A DNA stretch of 64,000 bases from Saccopteryx bilineata (GCF_036850765.1 NC_089493.1:167326140-167390139), one strand, 5' to 3'; positions 49,131 through 60,769 are shown, counted from the first letter of the stretch. Notes: a model not told the origin generated them from the letters alone. Program-made: numbers and translations.

Positions 49131-51090
49131 GCTTACCACCAGAACGGGCTAGATTCAGAAGCCGCTCGAGTTCTTCAAAGGTTGGGAAGTCCTCCAGTGT
49201 TTCTGGGGCAGCTTGGTTAGCCCCGTTCTCCTGCCCCCTGACCTGCTGGCACAGCCTTGTCCCATAATTAGATGATGATGGAACTAGCAGGATTCCCAGG
49301 CAAAGCCATCTTTATCTGAAGACATCCAAGAAGTCCAAGCACCAGGGTACCCGTTGGTCCACTCCAGCCAGTGAGGGCAAGAGCTGGTCCAAAAGGGACT
49401 TGACCCAGTAAAGCAGGATGTGGGGATCTGACTTCCAAATGATTGAAACAGAGAAGCAGCTTTTTCCTATGGAAACCCCACCTACAGGAAAAGGGAGGGC
49501 TGTGAGTTTCAATGCCAATTAGAGAGAGAGAGAGCGTGCTTCCTGTGAAGTTCAGTGGCCTGCTGCTGAGGAGTATACGGCCGGGGCTCCCGGGACAGAC
49601 CGGAGGGGAAGGTGCTGTCCAGGCAGCAAGGCGGCCGCTGAGGGAGAGGGAGCCCCTGTTACCAAGTGAGCAGAGAGCCTGGGCCCCTGCCTGCCACCCA
49701 GGGCCTAAGGCCCTCCTGACAAAGTCATGCTCCCTGTCTCTTCCCTTCCTCTTCTCTGTCTCCACTGTTTCCCCGTTATTCCTCTTCTATCCCAATCTTT
49801 TTCCTACACTCATCTACCTTTAATCTTGACTCTGTCCTGATCACCCATTTTTGTCGCATGGGAAGCAGCTGTGATTAAGGGCGTGATCCTGAGAGCCAAA
49901 CTGCCCGGGTTCAAATCCTGACTCTGCAGCTTACCAGCAGGGTCATGTGGGACAAATCACTGAGTCTCTCTGGGTTTCCTTCCACCATCTCCTTTTTAGA
50001 GTCTGAATGGGGACAAGAATAGTAGCCCTCCAGCAGGAAGTTAGGAGAATGAGATGAAATAGTGCGTGAAGGGCCTGGGCCTGGCCCAAGTCACAGGCGG
50101 TGACGTTATTGGTAGTGGTGGGTGTCATGACCTGCCCAGCTCCTCCCACCCGTGGCTGACTCTGGCTCTTGCACTGGCCCTGAGGCGGTCGCTGCCCACA
50201 GGGACCCATGAGAGTGTCCATGGCCTTGGCTCCTGAAGCACCAGGACCTCCCTGGCCTGACCATGTGGCCTCCTACCCCCTTCCCAGCCTAGAGGCCCAT
50301 TGTTCTCTGCATCTGAGCCCGGTCCAGTCCGGGGAATCCCCCAGCCTCCAGCTCCTGTGTCTAGGAGGTTTTATACTTTTCCCTCTCCCACACCTTCCTC
50401 TCCCTTTCCCTCCCTTCCTCCAATTCTTCTCCCCCACTGCTGTGTATGGCAAACTCCCTGAACGATAACTCCTTTGCTGCCCTCTGCCCTCCAACACTCC
50501 TTCTGGGCATTTTAAGCTGTGCTGTCCCTCCCATCCCCCTCCTTGCAGAGGCAAGGCCCAGGAATGAGGTGAGTGGGCAGTTTGCTTGGGTGGCCTTTGA
50601 GGTGGCTTGCTACTTCCCCGTTCCCTCTTTAATCTGCTGTCCCAGGCTTCTCCCAGGCTTATACCCTACCTCGAGGTTGAGTCCAGAGATTTATAAAGCA
50701 TTTGAAGTAGTGGGAATTAAGGGCTAGCTTCCCCCAGAAGGATGTTTGCAGCTGAGTCCTCAAGACCAGAAGTTCCCTGTAGGGACACAAGCAACTTCAA
50801 TCAGGGTCTGTTTGCCTGGAGACCTGGGGACACTAGAACAGGGACAATTAAGGGACCTCCCTAGGCTAGGCCCCACTTCCACTGCCTCCCCTCAGCTGTT
50901 TCTTTTCCACACTTTCTCCTTTCACCCCACATCCCACTTCTGGAAGTTTCCCAACCATCTTACTGAAGCCCCTGAGCTGGAGCCAGGGGCTACTTCCTAC
51001 TGCGTGGCTCTGGGGAGGTGGAGAACACTCACTGGCTTGGAGACACTGCACAGTCTCTTAACCTCTCTGGGCCTGTTTCCTTCTCTGTAG
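49131..51090. other. Upstream region of PCDH12, likely 5' UTR and promoter
   Basis: This unique-looking DNA lies directly upstream of the PCDH12 start codon. It should hold the 5' UTR and core promoter, but no TATA box or clear transcription start is visible. About 49865-50080 is a forward MIR ('ggaagcagctgtgattaagggcg ... aatcctgactctgcagcttacc'). No RNF14 coding exon (the next gene in other mammals) is seen. Confidence 0.45.
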
Positions 51091-51092
51091 AA

Positions 51093-51412
51093 CAGGGGTT
51101 GGGAACCTTTCTGGCTGAGAGAGCCATGAACGCCACATATTTTAAAATGTAATTCCGTGAGAGCCATACAACGACCCGTGTACGTTACACATTATCCAAT
51201 AAAAATTTGGTGTTGTCCTGGAGGACAGCTGTGATTGGCTCCAGCCACCCGCAACCATGAACATGAGCGGTAGGAAATGAATGGATTGTAATACATGAGA
51301 ACGTTTTATGTTTTTAACGTTATATATTTTTTATTACAGATTTGTCTGTGAGACAGATGCAGCCATCAAAAGAGCCACATCTAGCTTGCAAGCCATAGGT
51401 TCCCGACCCCTG
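51093..51412. mobile_element. hAT-type MITE
   Basis: Inverted ends are CAGGGGTTGGGAACC and GGTTCCCGACCCCTG (one mismatch). The 8-bp duplication has one mismatch (ctgtagaa 51085-51092, ctgtagag 51413-51420). The 320-bp interior has paired 'agagccatgaacgccacat' and 'agagccacatctagcttgc' subterminal repeats. No transposase. Confidence 0.9.
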
Positions 51413-51526
51413 CTGTAGAGTGTGGCTGTGACTCTTGAGTTCATGGCAAGGATTCAATGAGCTGCCACATGTAAGGGCTTGGCACGATGCGTGGTGCAGA
51501 GAAAGCTCTCAAGACAGAAGACTGAC

Positions 51527-51865
51527 CTGACCAGGTGGTGGCGCAGTGGATAGAGCATCGGACTGGGATGCGGTGGACCCAGGTTCGAGACCCCGAGGTT
51601 GCCAGCTTGGGCACAGTCTCATCTGGTTTGAGCAAAAGTTCACCAGTTTGGACCCCAGGTCGCTGGCTCAAACAAGGGGTTACTCGGTCTGCTGTAGGCC
51701 CGTGGTCAAGGCACTTATGAGAAAGCAATCAATGAACAACTAAGGTATTGCAACAAAAAACTGATGATTAATGCTTCTCATCTCTCCATTCCTGTCTGTC
51801 TGTCCCTATCTATCCCTCTCTCTGACTCTCTCTCTGTCCCTGTAAAAAAACAAAACAACAAAAAA
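51527..51865 (+). mobile_element. tRNA-derived SINE, CCTGACCAGG-head type
   Basis: A full forward copy from cctgaccaggtggtggcgc to an A-rich tail, with duplication 'gacagragactg' on both sides. Confidence 0.93.
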
Positions 51866-52068
51866 GGACAGGAGACTGTTTTTACACCTTGTATTATTTT
51901 CCAGGTTTATGTCTCATATGCAAATGATGACAATGGTCTTGCATTTGTCCCTTCACTTGGAAAGCTCATTTCCAGGGCTCCTACTGTTTCAGTGACCTAT
52001 ATGCCACCCTCCCACCCACGCCACTGGGGTGAAGAGCCTGAGCTCAGAGGGTTAGAAAAATTGCCCAG

Positions 52069-52453
52069 GCCCTGGCCGGTTGGCTCAGCGGTAGAGCATC
52101 GGCCTGGCGTGCGGGGCACCCGGGCTCGATTCCCGGCCAGGACACATAGGAGAAGCGCCCATTTGCTTCTCCACCCCCCCACTTCCTCTCTGTCTCTCTC
52201 TTCCCCTCCCGCAGCCAAGGCTCCATTGGAGCAAAGATGGCCCGGGCGCTGGGGATGGCTCCTTGGTCTCTGCCCCAGGCGCTAGAGTGGCTCTGGTCCT
52301 GGCAGAGTTACACCCCGGAGGGGCAGAGCATCGCCCCCTGGTGGACAGAGCATCGCCCCTGGTGGGTGTGCCGGGTGGATCCCGGTCCGGCGCATGCGGG
52401 AGTCTGTCTGACTGTCTCTCCCCTTTTCCAGCTTCAGAAAAATACAACAACAA
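52069..52453 (+). mobile_element. Rhin-1-like tRNA SINE
   Basis: A full forward copy. The target duplication aaaaattgccca lies on both sides (about 52056-52067 and 52454-52465). A reverse-strand CTCF-like motif (ATCGCCCCCTGGTGG) is at 52330-52344. Confidence 0.95.
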
Positions 52454-52837
52454 AAAAATTGCCCAAGATCACATGAATCTGCCCGCCAGAAAGGCCCTTT
52501 GGCTGCAGTCTGAAAAATGGAGTGGACAAGAACAGAGAAGAGGGAGGGAGGAGGGCCAGGGGGGAATAAAGCAGGGAAACCTTGGTGCAGAAAGCTCTGG
52601 TGCTGAGAATGTTTTCAGAATGCCATCTGGTGGCTAAAAGCAGAGAAAAAGGCACAGAGGCAGAGAGGTGGTTGGCCAGAGGTCACAAATATCCACAACT
52701 CCAGATCTGTGCTGCATAAAACACACACACAAGCCAACAATCATTTGTTTCAACAGGAAACCTAATGGGACCCAATTCTTGCAAGAGGATTCACAATTGG
52801 AATTCACAATTTCATAGGTGTTAACATTTATATTCTT

Positions 52838-53244
52838 TTTTTTTTTTTTTTTTTTTTTTTTGTATTTTTCTGAAGCTGGAAACGGGGAGAGACAGTCAGA
52901 CAGACTCCCGCATGCACCCGACGGGATCCACCCAGCATGCCCACCAGGGGGCGACTCTCTGCCCACCAGGGGGCGATGCTCTGCCCCTCCAGGGCATCGC
53001 TCTGTTGCGACCAGAGCCACTCTAGCACCTGGGGCAGTGGCCAAGGAGCCATCCCCAGCGCCCGGGCCATCTTTGCTCCAATGGAGCCTCGGCTGCGGGA
53101 GAGGAAGAGAGAGACAGAGAAGAAGGAGAGGGGGAGGGGTGGAGAAGCAGATGGGGGCTTCTCCTGTGTGCCCTGGCCGGGAATCGAACCCGGGACCTCT
53201 GCACGCCAGGCCGACGCTCTACCACTGAGCAAACCGGCCAGGGC
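52838..53244 (-). mobile_element. Rhin-1-like tRNA SINE with two intact CTCF-like motifs
   Basis: A full reverse copy with a long T tract. The 15-bp duplication aacatttatattctt is perfect (52823-52837 and 53245-53259). Two CTCF-core-like motifs, 22 bp apart, are at 52941-52955 and 52963-52977. Confidence 0.96.
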
Positions 53245-53267
53245 AACATTTATATTCTTGAAGGGAC

Positions 53268-53269
<2 letters not shown>

Positions 53270-53319
<50 letters not shown>
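53270..53319. repeat. GT dinucleotide microsatellite
   Basis: About 24 uninterrupted GT units. Confidence 0.97.
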
Positions 53320-53321
<2 letters not shown>

Positions 53322-53491
53322 GCCCTCACTGAGACCATGGATGCAAAAAATGGGCTCATGGGTCACAAGAAAGTTTGAATTTGGATTTCACAGGTAGTTT
53401 CATTGTTTTGGTTTGTTTTGTTAACATTGGGGGCATGAAACTGAGACAACCCTTTAAGAATCCAAAGCCAGCAAACAGGGGCCCAGACCTT

Positions 53492-53796
53492 TTTTTGTTT
53501 TTTTACAGAGACAGAGAGAGTCAGAGGGCTAGGGAGAGAGATGAGAAACATCAATCACTAGTTTTTCGTTGCGACACCCCAGCCGTTCATTGATTGCTTT
53601 CTCATATGTGCCTTGACCGCCGGCCTTCAGCAGACTGAGTGACCCCTTGCTAGTGCCAGCAACCTTGGATCCAAGCTGGTGAGGCTTGCTCAAGCCAGAA
53701 GAGCCCACGCTCAAGCTGGAGACCTCAGGGGTCTCAAACCCGGGTCCTCCACATCCCAGTCCAACGTTCTATCTACTGCGCCACTGCCTGGTCAGG
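53492..53796 (-). mobile_element. tRNA-derived SINE, CCTGACCAGG-head type
   Basis: A reverse copy ending gcctggtcagg, with the flanking duplication gggcccagac at about 53479 and 53798. Confidence 0.92.
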
Positions 53797-53799
53797 TGG

Positions 53800-55638
53800 G
53801 CCCAGACTTTTTAAAGGTGATTTCCTCTGGGAATGGGGTCCCCTTTAGTAATTTTCTCTCTTTGTTTCTGCTACTGGGATCCGTTGATCACTGGCAGCCA
53901 CGTGCCGGGGTGAATGGAGCTGTCACTGGAGTTTGTCTAGAAAGTTTTCGTCACCCTGAGTTTTGAAAATGGGTTTGAAACAACTGAGCACAGCCTCTCT
54001 CAAATCTAATTTTTTGTTAAAAGGGGTAAAATTAGGGCTGGTGCTTGGAGGCTTTGCTCCCCACCAGACTTAGGATTGTTCACACAAGTCCCTTGCCATG
54101 GAGGACTGTTGGGGGTGAAATGGGAACGGCAAGGGTCAGAGACTCTTTTCAAAACACCTGGAATCCTAAGGAACCTTGAAGAGTCAGACCAACAGAGTAG
54201 GACTCTGACCCTTGGGGGATTCACAGGCCAGCTGGAAGGCTAAGATTATGTTCCACACAGAAATGTCCTGCTGCCTGGCTAACCACCCCAGGGCTCCTCA
54301 TGAATCTGCCCAGCAGCTGCCACAGTCACCACCACCAGGGCAGCTTTGATGATGATGGGGAGCTTCATCCTCAGGGTCATTCCAACTGGGAAGATGACTG
54401 CACCTCCTAAGCTCTGCCTCTTTTTTGGGGGGGGGGGGGGTAAGATCTTGTTGAGGTTAGAGCAGTCTAGCCAGGAATCTTGACTGTGAGATTCAGGTAG
54501 ATATTCAGGGCCACCTACTGGTGGCATGGCACTTTGTGGTCTTTGTAGGAACAGATGACAGATGTCCACTCCCACACGGTGGCATCTCTTTCTGGGTCCA
54601 GTGCAGAAAGAAGAATGCAATGTGCAGAGACATATTTGCCAAGAAATTGGACTTTTTATGAATAAAAAGGCTTTCTGTCTGGCTCAACACAAAAGGAGCC
54701 AGATATCAGAATCACTTGGAAAGTGTTGCAAAATACCAGGGACATGGCCAGAAAATGCATACCTTTCCCTTTCCCAACCTGCCAAAGGGAATTTTTTAAT
54801 TGTCAGCTTCATTTGCTCCCCTTGGAAAAGACTTTATCTTTCAGATGATTTGGGACAGGGTTGGGGAAGGTGGACCTTTTTTCTGGGAATAAAGGTCTAA
54901 TTGATCTCCCTAACAAAAGGAAAACTAGATGGGGAAGGGGAATGGCTGAAGGTTGAGGAAATCATGGAGGGGGTACACTAGAGAAAAGCAAGGCAGCGAA
55001 CTGAAGATGAGGACTTTCAAATGAATTGTTGTAAACTAGACATCTCCTTCATGGTTTTCAAGAAAAATGCAAAAAAAAAAAAGTTTTATGACTTATTTTG
55101 TTCTTTAGTAACCACAATACAGGCCCCAACCTGGACCACATAAATTCTGAGTTGATAAGAGTTGCACATATATTATATAATACTTCTCTCCCCAACCTGC
55201 AGAGGGAAAGTGGGTGATTTCCAGCATGTAGATTTCAATTCTGATATGCTATATAGGTCATTACAACATGCATCTCATCTCCACCCCAACCTCATTGAGA
55301 ACTACTGATATAGGACTTCTTAGAAGCAACTCTGTAAGAGCCAAACTTTACAGCCATTGGGTTTTTCTTCCTGAGCATCCTCCTGGTCCCCACCACTCCC
55401 CTGGGTCTGTGTCACCGCTCAGCGGAAGCTCGTGTGCGCACCTGGGTCTCTAAAGGTTTTTGCAGGCTCTTCCATCTGTTTCTCTGATTCCTCCTTTGGT
55501 TTACCTTACTTCTAACTTCCAGGTGTGGGAATGGTCCCGATACTGTCCTCAGCCCTCTCTTCTAAATGGGGTTATTAGCCCAGAAATAGGTTGCCAGATT
55601 TAACAAATGAAAATATAGTTGAACTTGAATCAGATAAA
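53800..55638. other. Intergenic DNA, no gene seen
   Basis: No recognised gene or young repeat. A G-run of about 14 sits near 54427-54440 and an A12 run near 55071. The short open frames have no recognisable protein content. Confidence 0.4.
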
Positions 55639-56384
55639 TAGCCTGACCAGGCAGTGGTGCAATGGATAGAGCGTTGATCCAGATGCTGAGAACCCAGGTT
55701 CAAAACCCCGAAGTTGCCGGCTTGAGCATGAGGTTGCTGGCTTGAGCGTGGGATCATAAACATGACCCTATGGTCGCTAGATTGAGTTCAAGGTTTCTGG
55801 CTTAAGCAAGGGGTCACTGGTTCAACTGGAGCCCCTTGTCAAGGCCCATATGAGAAGCAATTAATAAACAACTATGGCCCTGGCTGGTTGGCTCAGTGGT
55901 AGAGCGTCGGCCTGGCGTGCGGAGGACCCGGGTTCGATTCCCGGCCAGGGCACACAGGAGAAGTGCCCATTTGCTTCTCCACGCCCCCCCCCTCCTTCCT
56001 CTCTGTCTCTCTCTTCCCCTCCCGCAGCCAAGGCTCCATTGGAGCAAAGATGGCCCGGGCGCTGGGGATGGCTCCTTGGCCTCTTTCCCAGGCGCTAGAG
56101 TGGCTCTGGTCGCGGCAGAGCGACGCCCCTGAGGGGCAGAGCATTGCCCCCTGGTGGGCAGAGCATCGCCCCTGGTGGGCGTGCTGGGTGGATCCCGGTC
56201 GGGCGGATCCTGGTCCGGCGCATGCGGGAGTCTGTCTGACTGTCTCTCCCCGTTTCCAGCTTCAGAAAAAAAAATACCAAAAAAAATAAATAAATAAATA
56301 AACAACTAAAGTACTGCAACTACAAATTGATGCTTCTTATCTCTCTCCCTTCTGTCTGTCTGGCTCTCCCCCCCCAAAATAAAA
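55639..56384 (+). mobile_element. SINE (CCTGACCAGG-head type) split by a nested SINE
   Basis: The outer SINE starts gcctgaccaggcagtgg and resumes after the inner insertion as 'aagtactgcaactac'. It is flanked by ttgaatcagataaa (55625-55638 and 56385-56398). The inner Rhin-1-like copy occupies 55875-56296. Confidence 0.93.
55875..56296 (+). mobile_element. Rhin-1-like tRNA SINE nested in an older SINE
   Basis: A full forward copy with duplication aataaacaacta (55863-55874 and 56297-56308). A reverse CTCF-like motif with one change (ATTGCCCCCTGGTGG) is at 56143-56157. Confidence 0.95.
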
Positions 56385-56399
56385 TTGAATCAGATAAAC

Positions 56400-57665
56400 A
56401 ATGAATTGGTTTTTTTAAGTATAAGTGATTTTATCTGGCAGGCCTATCTAGAAATAATGTACGCTCTCAACACAAGTTTCTTTTCTGTTTTCTGCATGTG
56501 GTTATTCGTTTATTTATTTATTTATTTAGAATTTTGGTTTGCTCAGTGAATTTGAACATCTATCAGTAAACACAAAAATCAAACATATTGACTTGGAGAA
56601 GCATCTGTGCATGAATATTCAGAAGCTGACTGTGTCGCTTGGCCTTGTTATATATTCAGCATTTCTGGGTGATCTAGGATCAAACTGTTCTCACAGTGTA
56701 AGAACCATTCGGGAGGAAGCCTGGATCACACTCATTCACTAATTTATTCGGCCATCCAGTCACTCATTTATTGGGTGGAATTCAGATGTTCTTCTCTATT
56801 TATAAGGTCAATTTTTTTTTTTTTTTGGCAAGGAAAGTAACTGAAGTTGACCCACATTTTTCCTTCCTCTCAACCATTGGTTTGGTTTTCTTTTTTTTAC
56901 ATAGAATCTAATCAGTCTAATTCTCACCTTGCTTCAGAAAGGCTCTTGCAGGAAGGAAATGAGTCTTCCCGTTGTTACGTGAATTCTCATGAGGCTTCCC
57001 TTTATAGGTTGATGACAGCCCAGAGTTGAGCCTGGAGCTCCACGAGAAGCCACCTCACACTGATTGATGATGGCAGCTGCTGCTAAATCTCACCCCTCTT
57101 TCCTTCTTATGGAGCCATGTTACCTTGGGGTTACAAAGCTCTTTTCACTGTTATTCAGGGGAATAATAATAAAATACCAGGTTGCAAGTATAAACAAGAT
57201 CATTCTGTGCCTATTATCGTAAATCAAATTCTACTTGCTTCAGAAGCACAGAGAATACATTATGCTGTCTGCCATCACAAGCCTCTTTTGGAGTCTGTTT
57301 TAATATAACCCTAGGATGACCCTAAGGGACTGTTTGAGCCGCACTGACCAGGAAAGCTGGTCACTCAGGTGGTCTGATTATTTCTCCTTATGGACCCCAC
57401 TGTCCACTTTCCTTGAGCAAAGTATTAATTTAAGTGTAGCCTTGGGTTAATAATGTGGGCTCAAGACTCCAATTGCCCGGGTTCAAGGCTTGGCTCCATA
57501 GTTTACCATCTGTGTGCCAGTGGCAAGTCACTTAATTTTTCTCTGATCAATCCCCTGTGCTTTAAAATAAGGATGTTGATGATGATAAGTATATATATTA
57601 TGGGGCTGTCGTGAGATTTAACTTTGTCAATATACAGCATTTTAGAGCAGGGCCTGGGACATGTC
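56400..57665. other. Intergenic DNA between SINEs and retroviral LTR
   Basis: A (ttta)n run is at 56509-56528 and a forward MIR at about 57450-57660 ('gggctcaagactccaattgcccgggttcaaggcttgg'). No gene is recognised. Confidence 0.45.
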
Positions 57666-58106
57666 TGTTACGGGACTCGCAAGGAATAAGACATATCAGA
57701 TGAAAGTAGTATAGCAGAGGGCTGAAACTCTTAGGCAGAATCAGCCCCAAGAAATTGCGTCATTGCATATTTATTGAGTTCCATAACTCAATAAATAAAA
57801 CTAGAAAGCTACAAAAGCCTTTTTTCCCATCCGTTTCATCCCCAGCCCTGCATGTCTACTGTTTCCTTCATGAACAAGGACATGAGAAGAGTCAGAGTCT
57901 CAGAGCTTATTAATCATATAGGGCATCTGATCATAAAGGACATCTGGTTCTTGGAGGCATTCCTCCAAGAATCCTGCGCACTTGCATTCAAGTAACCCCA
58001 GGCCAGTCTCCTGTTATGGTTAACACACTCCAAGATCTCTTGTCTCCAAGTAACCTCTGCTCTGAAGTTAACTGCCATTAATATTTGTGCAGGGTCTTTT
58101 CCAACA
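57666..58106 (-). mobile_element. 3' LTR of a class II endogenous retrovirus
   Basis: The 441-bp segment begins TGTTGGAAAAGACC and ends CGAGTCCCGTAACA on the - strand, the TG...CA form of an LTR. It lies immediately after a polypurine tract. An AATAAA on the - strand (57770-57775) sits inside a perfect 12-bp inverted repeat (57769-57780 with 57785-57796), in the place expected for the R region. The flanking bases GACATG (- strand, 57665-57660) are the expected 6-bp target duplication; the partner would lie beyond the window. Confidence 0.88.
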
Positions 58107-58122
58107 TATCCCCCTTTTTTGT
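58107..58122 (-). promoter_or_regulatory. Retroviral polypurine tract
   Basis: Read on the - strand, a purine run AAAAAAGGGGGA directly precedes the LTR start. It is the plus-strand primer site of the retrovirus and fixes the orientation. Confidence 0.85.
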
Positions 58123-59930
58123 TTAGTTTGTACTTTATGTAGTATAAGAGATAATATGGCAGATTGCTGTTCTATTTTGCTTTGATGCTGATTTTCTTTT
58201 TTTTCTGACTATATATAAGAAAAGAAATATAAAGTAAATGATTAGTATAATGCTTTTTACAGTTCTTTCAAAAATTTTAAATTGTTTTAGAGGATTTAAA
58301 TTATTGATTCTATTAGAAATAGTAGTTAGTAAATTTTTTCTATTAATTAATTTTAATTGATTTTTAAAAGTTGTGTTAATATGCTTTTGTAAATTTAAAA
58401 CTTTTATAGTTAAGTTTTTATGATTTAATAAGTGTTTTTTTAATATTTTTAAAGGGAAATGAGTATGATTTCAAGAAATAGGGGTAATAAAAAAGTAGTT
58501 ATAGTCCAATTATATTTTAGTTTAATTTGTCTTTGCAGACTAACAATCTGATTTTCTAACATAATTATAGTGTTTTAAATTATTAACTTTAGCATTAATG
58601 TCATTATTTATATGTTGTTTAGAAGTTTATAGTTGTTCAGAATTTTCATGTCATTTTTGTATAAAGTTTACAGTCTGTATATTTTGATGTAATGCAACTT
58701 CAGATACAGCAGCCGCGGTGGTTACAGTTATTAATTCCATAATCATAGCGATGATTAGTCTAACCAGTCTTTTGGTTTGCTTCAAAGACTTAATGTGATG
58801 TTGTAACAGTATTATAGAAGGGGACTTTTGTTATATTCGATGCATTTGTATTGGAATTTATACTTTTGTTTTGGCTTTTAAAATATATAGACTTTGTTTT
58901 TATTAAAAAGAGTGGAAGAGTTAATACATGTATAAAAAGCACAGTTATTGTAAGTTATAGAATAATTTTTAGTTGTCCATTTGGTTTCATTGATAATAAA
59001 CATATAAGGCAATTTAATATAAGTAGATATAAAATGTGTCTTATTTTTATTAAAGGTTAACATAGTATGATTAGAAGGATAATTTTTCCAGATTTCTCTT
59101 TTCCACACTGACATATGTTTAAGTGCCATAGCTATTTTTCATAAATGATATTGTATAGGACTAAATTTTATATGAAGAGCTTGAAGTGACATCCCTCTTT
59201 CATGCCATATGATAGTATCATTATTTTGACTATTAGTTGTAATTGAATTATTGTTCTTATGCCACCTTAAATTAGCACTCTGCCTTTTAACTCAGGCGGA
59301 ACTATGAAGGCTTTAATTTATGATGTTTCATGTACAGATGTATTATTTTAAAATTTATATTTTTGTAACAAAAACAAACGGTTTTTTTTCCTTTTTTTTA
59401 CTGTTATTTTTTACAATAGAAAGCCAAGCTTAAGCTTTTATTTTTAAACAATGTGGCTCATATTCTATACATATAGGTAGCCTGACCTGCAGTGGCGCAG
59501 TGGGTAAAAGCGTCGACCTGGAACACTGAGGTCGCCGGTTCAAAACCCCAGGCTTTCTTGGTCAAGGCACATATGGGAGTTGATGCTTTCTGCTCCTCCT
59601 TCCCTTCTCTCTCTGTCTCCTCTCTCTAAAATGAATAAACAAAATCTAAAAAAAAACTAAAAAAAAAAAACTATACATATAGGTAATTCCTTAACTCTTG
59701 TTGTATAATTTTCTAATTGTATTCCCTCTTCCGAAGTTACTAAGGGACCTCTATTATTAAAAGGTCCTAGAAGCCAATTAAAGTCATTAACAAAAATAGG
59801 AATGGCACTATTCTTTTAATGAATAGCTTTATTTAATGGAGGATTAGGGATATATGTCTAGTAACTAAAATTTTTAGCCCTACTTACTATAATTGTTATT
59901 AAAGCAATTATTGCTAAGAACAGATTAGTA
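58123..59930 (-). pseudogene. Retroviral env remnant
   Basis: On the - strand, an open stretch at 58878-59129 has several Asn-X-Ser/Thr sites and paired cysteines, as in a surface subunit. About 58660-58790 encodes a basic KQTKR then a hydrophobic fusion-peptide-like and heptad region of a transmembrane subunit, similar in layout to HML-2-type betaretroviral Env. It is broken by stops, including a TGA at 58651-58653 where the family usually has Trp. A short SINE interrupts it at 59480-59669. It is not a functional gene. Confidence 0.7.
59480..59669 (+). mobile_element. Short tRNA-derived SINE, third type
   Basis: The head gcctgacctgcagtggcgcag is followed by 'cgccggttcaaaacccc', a (tc)n tract and 'aaaatgaataaac'. 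The 15-bp target duplication ctatacatataggta is perfect (59465-59479 and 59670-59684). Confidence 0.95.
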
Positions 59931-59947
59931 GCATTTTGTTCTTTTTT

Positions 59948-60603
59948 TTTTAAACATTCTTTTTTAAATTTTTTAATTTTTATTTTTTGTATTTTTCTGA
60001 AGCTGGAAACGGGGAGAGACAGTCAGACAGACTCCCGCATGTGCCCGACCGGGATCCACCTGGCACGCCCACCAGGGGCGACGCTCTGCCCACCAGGGGG
60101 CGATGCTCTGCCCCTCTGGGGCGTTGCTCTGCCGCCTGGGGCAGAGACCAAGGAGCCATCCCCAGTGCCCGGGCCATCTTTGCTCCAATGGAGCCTAGGC
60201 TGCGGGAGGGGAAGAGAGAGACAGAGAGGAAGGAGGGGGTGGGGGTGGAGAAGCAAATGGGCGCTTCTCCTATGTGCCCTGGCCGAGAATTGAACCCGGG
60301 TTCCCCGCACGCCAGGCCGACGCTCTACCGCTGAGCCAACCGGCCAGGGCCTTTTTATTTTAAATTTATTTATTCATTTTATTTATTTTTTTTTTTATTT
60401 TTTATTTATTTATTTTTAAGATTTTATTTATTCATTATAGAGAGGGGAGAGAGAGAGAGAAAGGGGGAGGAGCTGGAAGCATCAACTCCCATATGTGCCT
60501 TGACCAGGCAAGCCCAGGGTTTTGAACCAGTGACCTCAGCGTTTCCAGGTTGACGCCTTATCCACTGCGCCACCACAGGTCAGGCTATTTATTCATTTTA
60601 GAG

Positions 60604-60641
<38 letters not shown>

Positions 60642-60769
60642 AGAGGAGGGAAGGAGGAGCAGGAAGCATCAACTCCTATATGCCTTGACCGGGCAAGCCC
60701 AGGGTTTTGAACCGGCGACCTCAGCGTTCCAGGTCGAAGCTTGATCCACTGCGCCACCACAGGTCAGGC
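59948..60769 (-). mobile_element. Composite of three SINEs at one target site
   Basis: A Rhin-1-like copy (about 59985-60350) and two short third-type copies (about 60415-60585 and 60588-60769) lie in series, all reversed. They share one outer target duplication gcattttgttctttttt (59931-59947 and 60770-60786). The Rhin-1 copy has an intact CTCF-like motif at 60090-60104. Later SINEs apparently inserted into the A-rich tail of the first. Confidence 0.9.

Noticed and set aside
49131..49139. In-frame upstream GTG giving MVSMMQ as PCDH12 start
   Set aside because: GTG is not a normal start in mammals; the two ATG codons at 49130 and 49127 match the known start of the family.
52818..53332. Long overlapping open frames on both strands
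   Set aside because: They lie wholly within a Rhin-1-like SINE. The same peptides recur at every copy (13.6, 14.3, 15.4, 27.5, 52.1, 55.9, 60.0 kb), so they are shadows of the repeat.
55877..55950. tRNA-like sequence with A and B boxes
   Set aside because: It is the tRNA-derived head of a SINE with the SINE body and A-tail attached and a target duplication, not a tRNA gene.
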